The notes under the pieces were generated by a model. It was not told where the DNA came from. It saw nothing but the letters and a program-made list of their open reading frames with translations, and did not search any database. From Shinella yambaruensis (GTDB lineage Bacteria; Pseudomonadota; Alphaproteobacteria; Rhizobiales; Rhizobiaceae), in the NCBI RefSeq assembly GCF_022899355.1, contig NZ_JALJCK010000005.1, positions 248,001 to 312,000 on the forward strand: a stretch of 64,000 nucleotides of DNA. The letters are read 5' to 3'. Positions 63,834 to 64,000 of this stretch are shown piece after piece. Numbering within the stretch: the first letter of the stretch is position 1; each line of letters opens with the position of its first letter. The position numbers were made by a program, and so were the translations under genes.

Positions 63834-64000
63834 ATGAGGCAGATCCTCTTCGTCTTCGCCATTCTGGGCGCCGCGCTCTCCGGCTGGGTGCCGGTGGCCG
63901 CGGCGGCGCTGCATGGCGCGCAGCCTTCCGGCCTGCATGCCATGCACACGTCGGGCAGCGACGAGGCCGGCGGCGACCACGACACGTCGAAGCGCGCCGC
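63834..64000 (+). CDS. Exported small protein, 3' end outside window
   Basis: 55 residues are visible from an ATG at 63834. It starts MRQILFVFAILGAALSGW, a signal peptide, followed by a His and Met-containing mature start (LHGAQPSGLHAMHTSGSD, DHDTSK). Such His/Met-rich periplasmic starts occur in small metal-related rhizobial proteins (DUF2946-like), but not enough is present to assign it. The frame is still open at the window end. Confidence 0.6.
   Translation, partial: MRQILFVFAILGAALSGWVPVAAAALHGAQPSGLHAMHTSGSDEAGGDHDTSKRA

Overview
The window reads as chromosome of an alphaproteobacterium of the order Hyphomicrobiales, most likely family Rhizobiaceae (a Shinella, Ensifer or Rhizobium relative). 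The evidence is high G+C content, an ATP synthase Fo operon with two b-type subunits (atpI-atpB-atpE-atpF'-atpF), the rhizobial block mutL / lpxK-HAD-waaA-DUF4170-cysQ-like-pmbA, groESL under a CIRCE element, an EcfG-type (RpoE2) stress promoter, and several families of rhizobial intergenic palindromes. The genus is inferred from gene content only. I see no rRNA, tRNA, CRISPR array, prophage or insertion sequence.

Layout. 1-6.2 kb: TPR lipoprotein-like/exported protein, ispE and moaB, a small glycosyltransferase-like protein, a PA0069-type radical SAM protein and rnhB. 6.2-7.6 kb: a cysteine-free ArsR repressor overlapping an SRPBCC gene, followed by a clpP paralogue. 7.6-18 kb, all on the minus strand: the Fo operon, a SleB-type hydrolase, kup and corA (K+ and Mg2+ transport), a Mrp/ApbC ATPase and two tandem LuxR-type regulators. 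18.2-22.4 kb: an IclR regulator divergent from a sugar-acid operon (SDR dehydrogenase, dgoK, dgoA, SMP-30 lactonase) that fits an oxidative galactose-type route but has no dehydratase gene. 22.5-26 kb: a PRC-barrel exported protein behind a near-perfect EcfG promoter, and an MttB-family methyltransferase divergent from its LysR regulator.

26-30 kb is a signalling patch: PilZ, GGDEF-EAL, and a PAS-PAS-receiver protein that has no kinase core. 30-38 kb holds mutL and the Kdo/lipid A cluster. 38-50.7 kb holds a Kef-type antiporter, a patatin-like protein, rsmD, a pseudouridine synthase with very long basic tails, tadA, an acetyltransferase, a lipoprotein, ileS, ribF and a HAD protein. 51-53 kb is groES-groEL. 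54-57 kb is a large MHYT-PAS-GGDEF-EAL protein. 57-63.5 kb holds an FAD reductase, a GST, a methyltransferase that lacks its SAM-binding glycine motif, and hisS-hisZ-hisG.

Most of the window is ordinary core genome, and I did not find a clearly new multi-gene system. The best leads are small: a family of about 155-bp palindromic elements sitting 11-30 nt after stop codons, a duplicated groEL tail with a compensatory hairpin change, an atp-mRNA hairpin capped by a UCCG loop, the two LuxR solos that lost the same ligand-contact residues, the kinase-less PAS-receiver protein with a CtrA-like box upstream, and the motif-I-deleted methyltransferase. All functional statements are by eye from motifs, without database searches.
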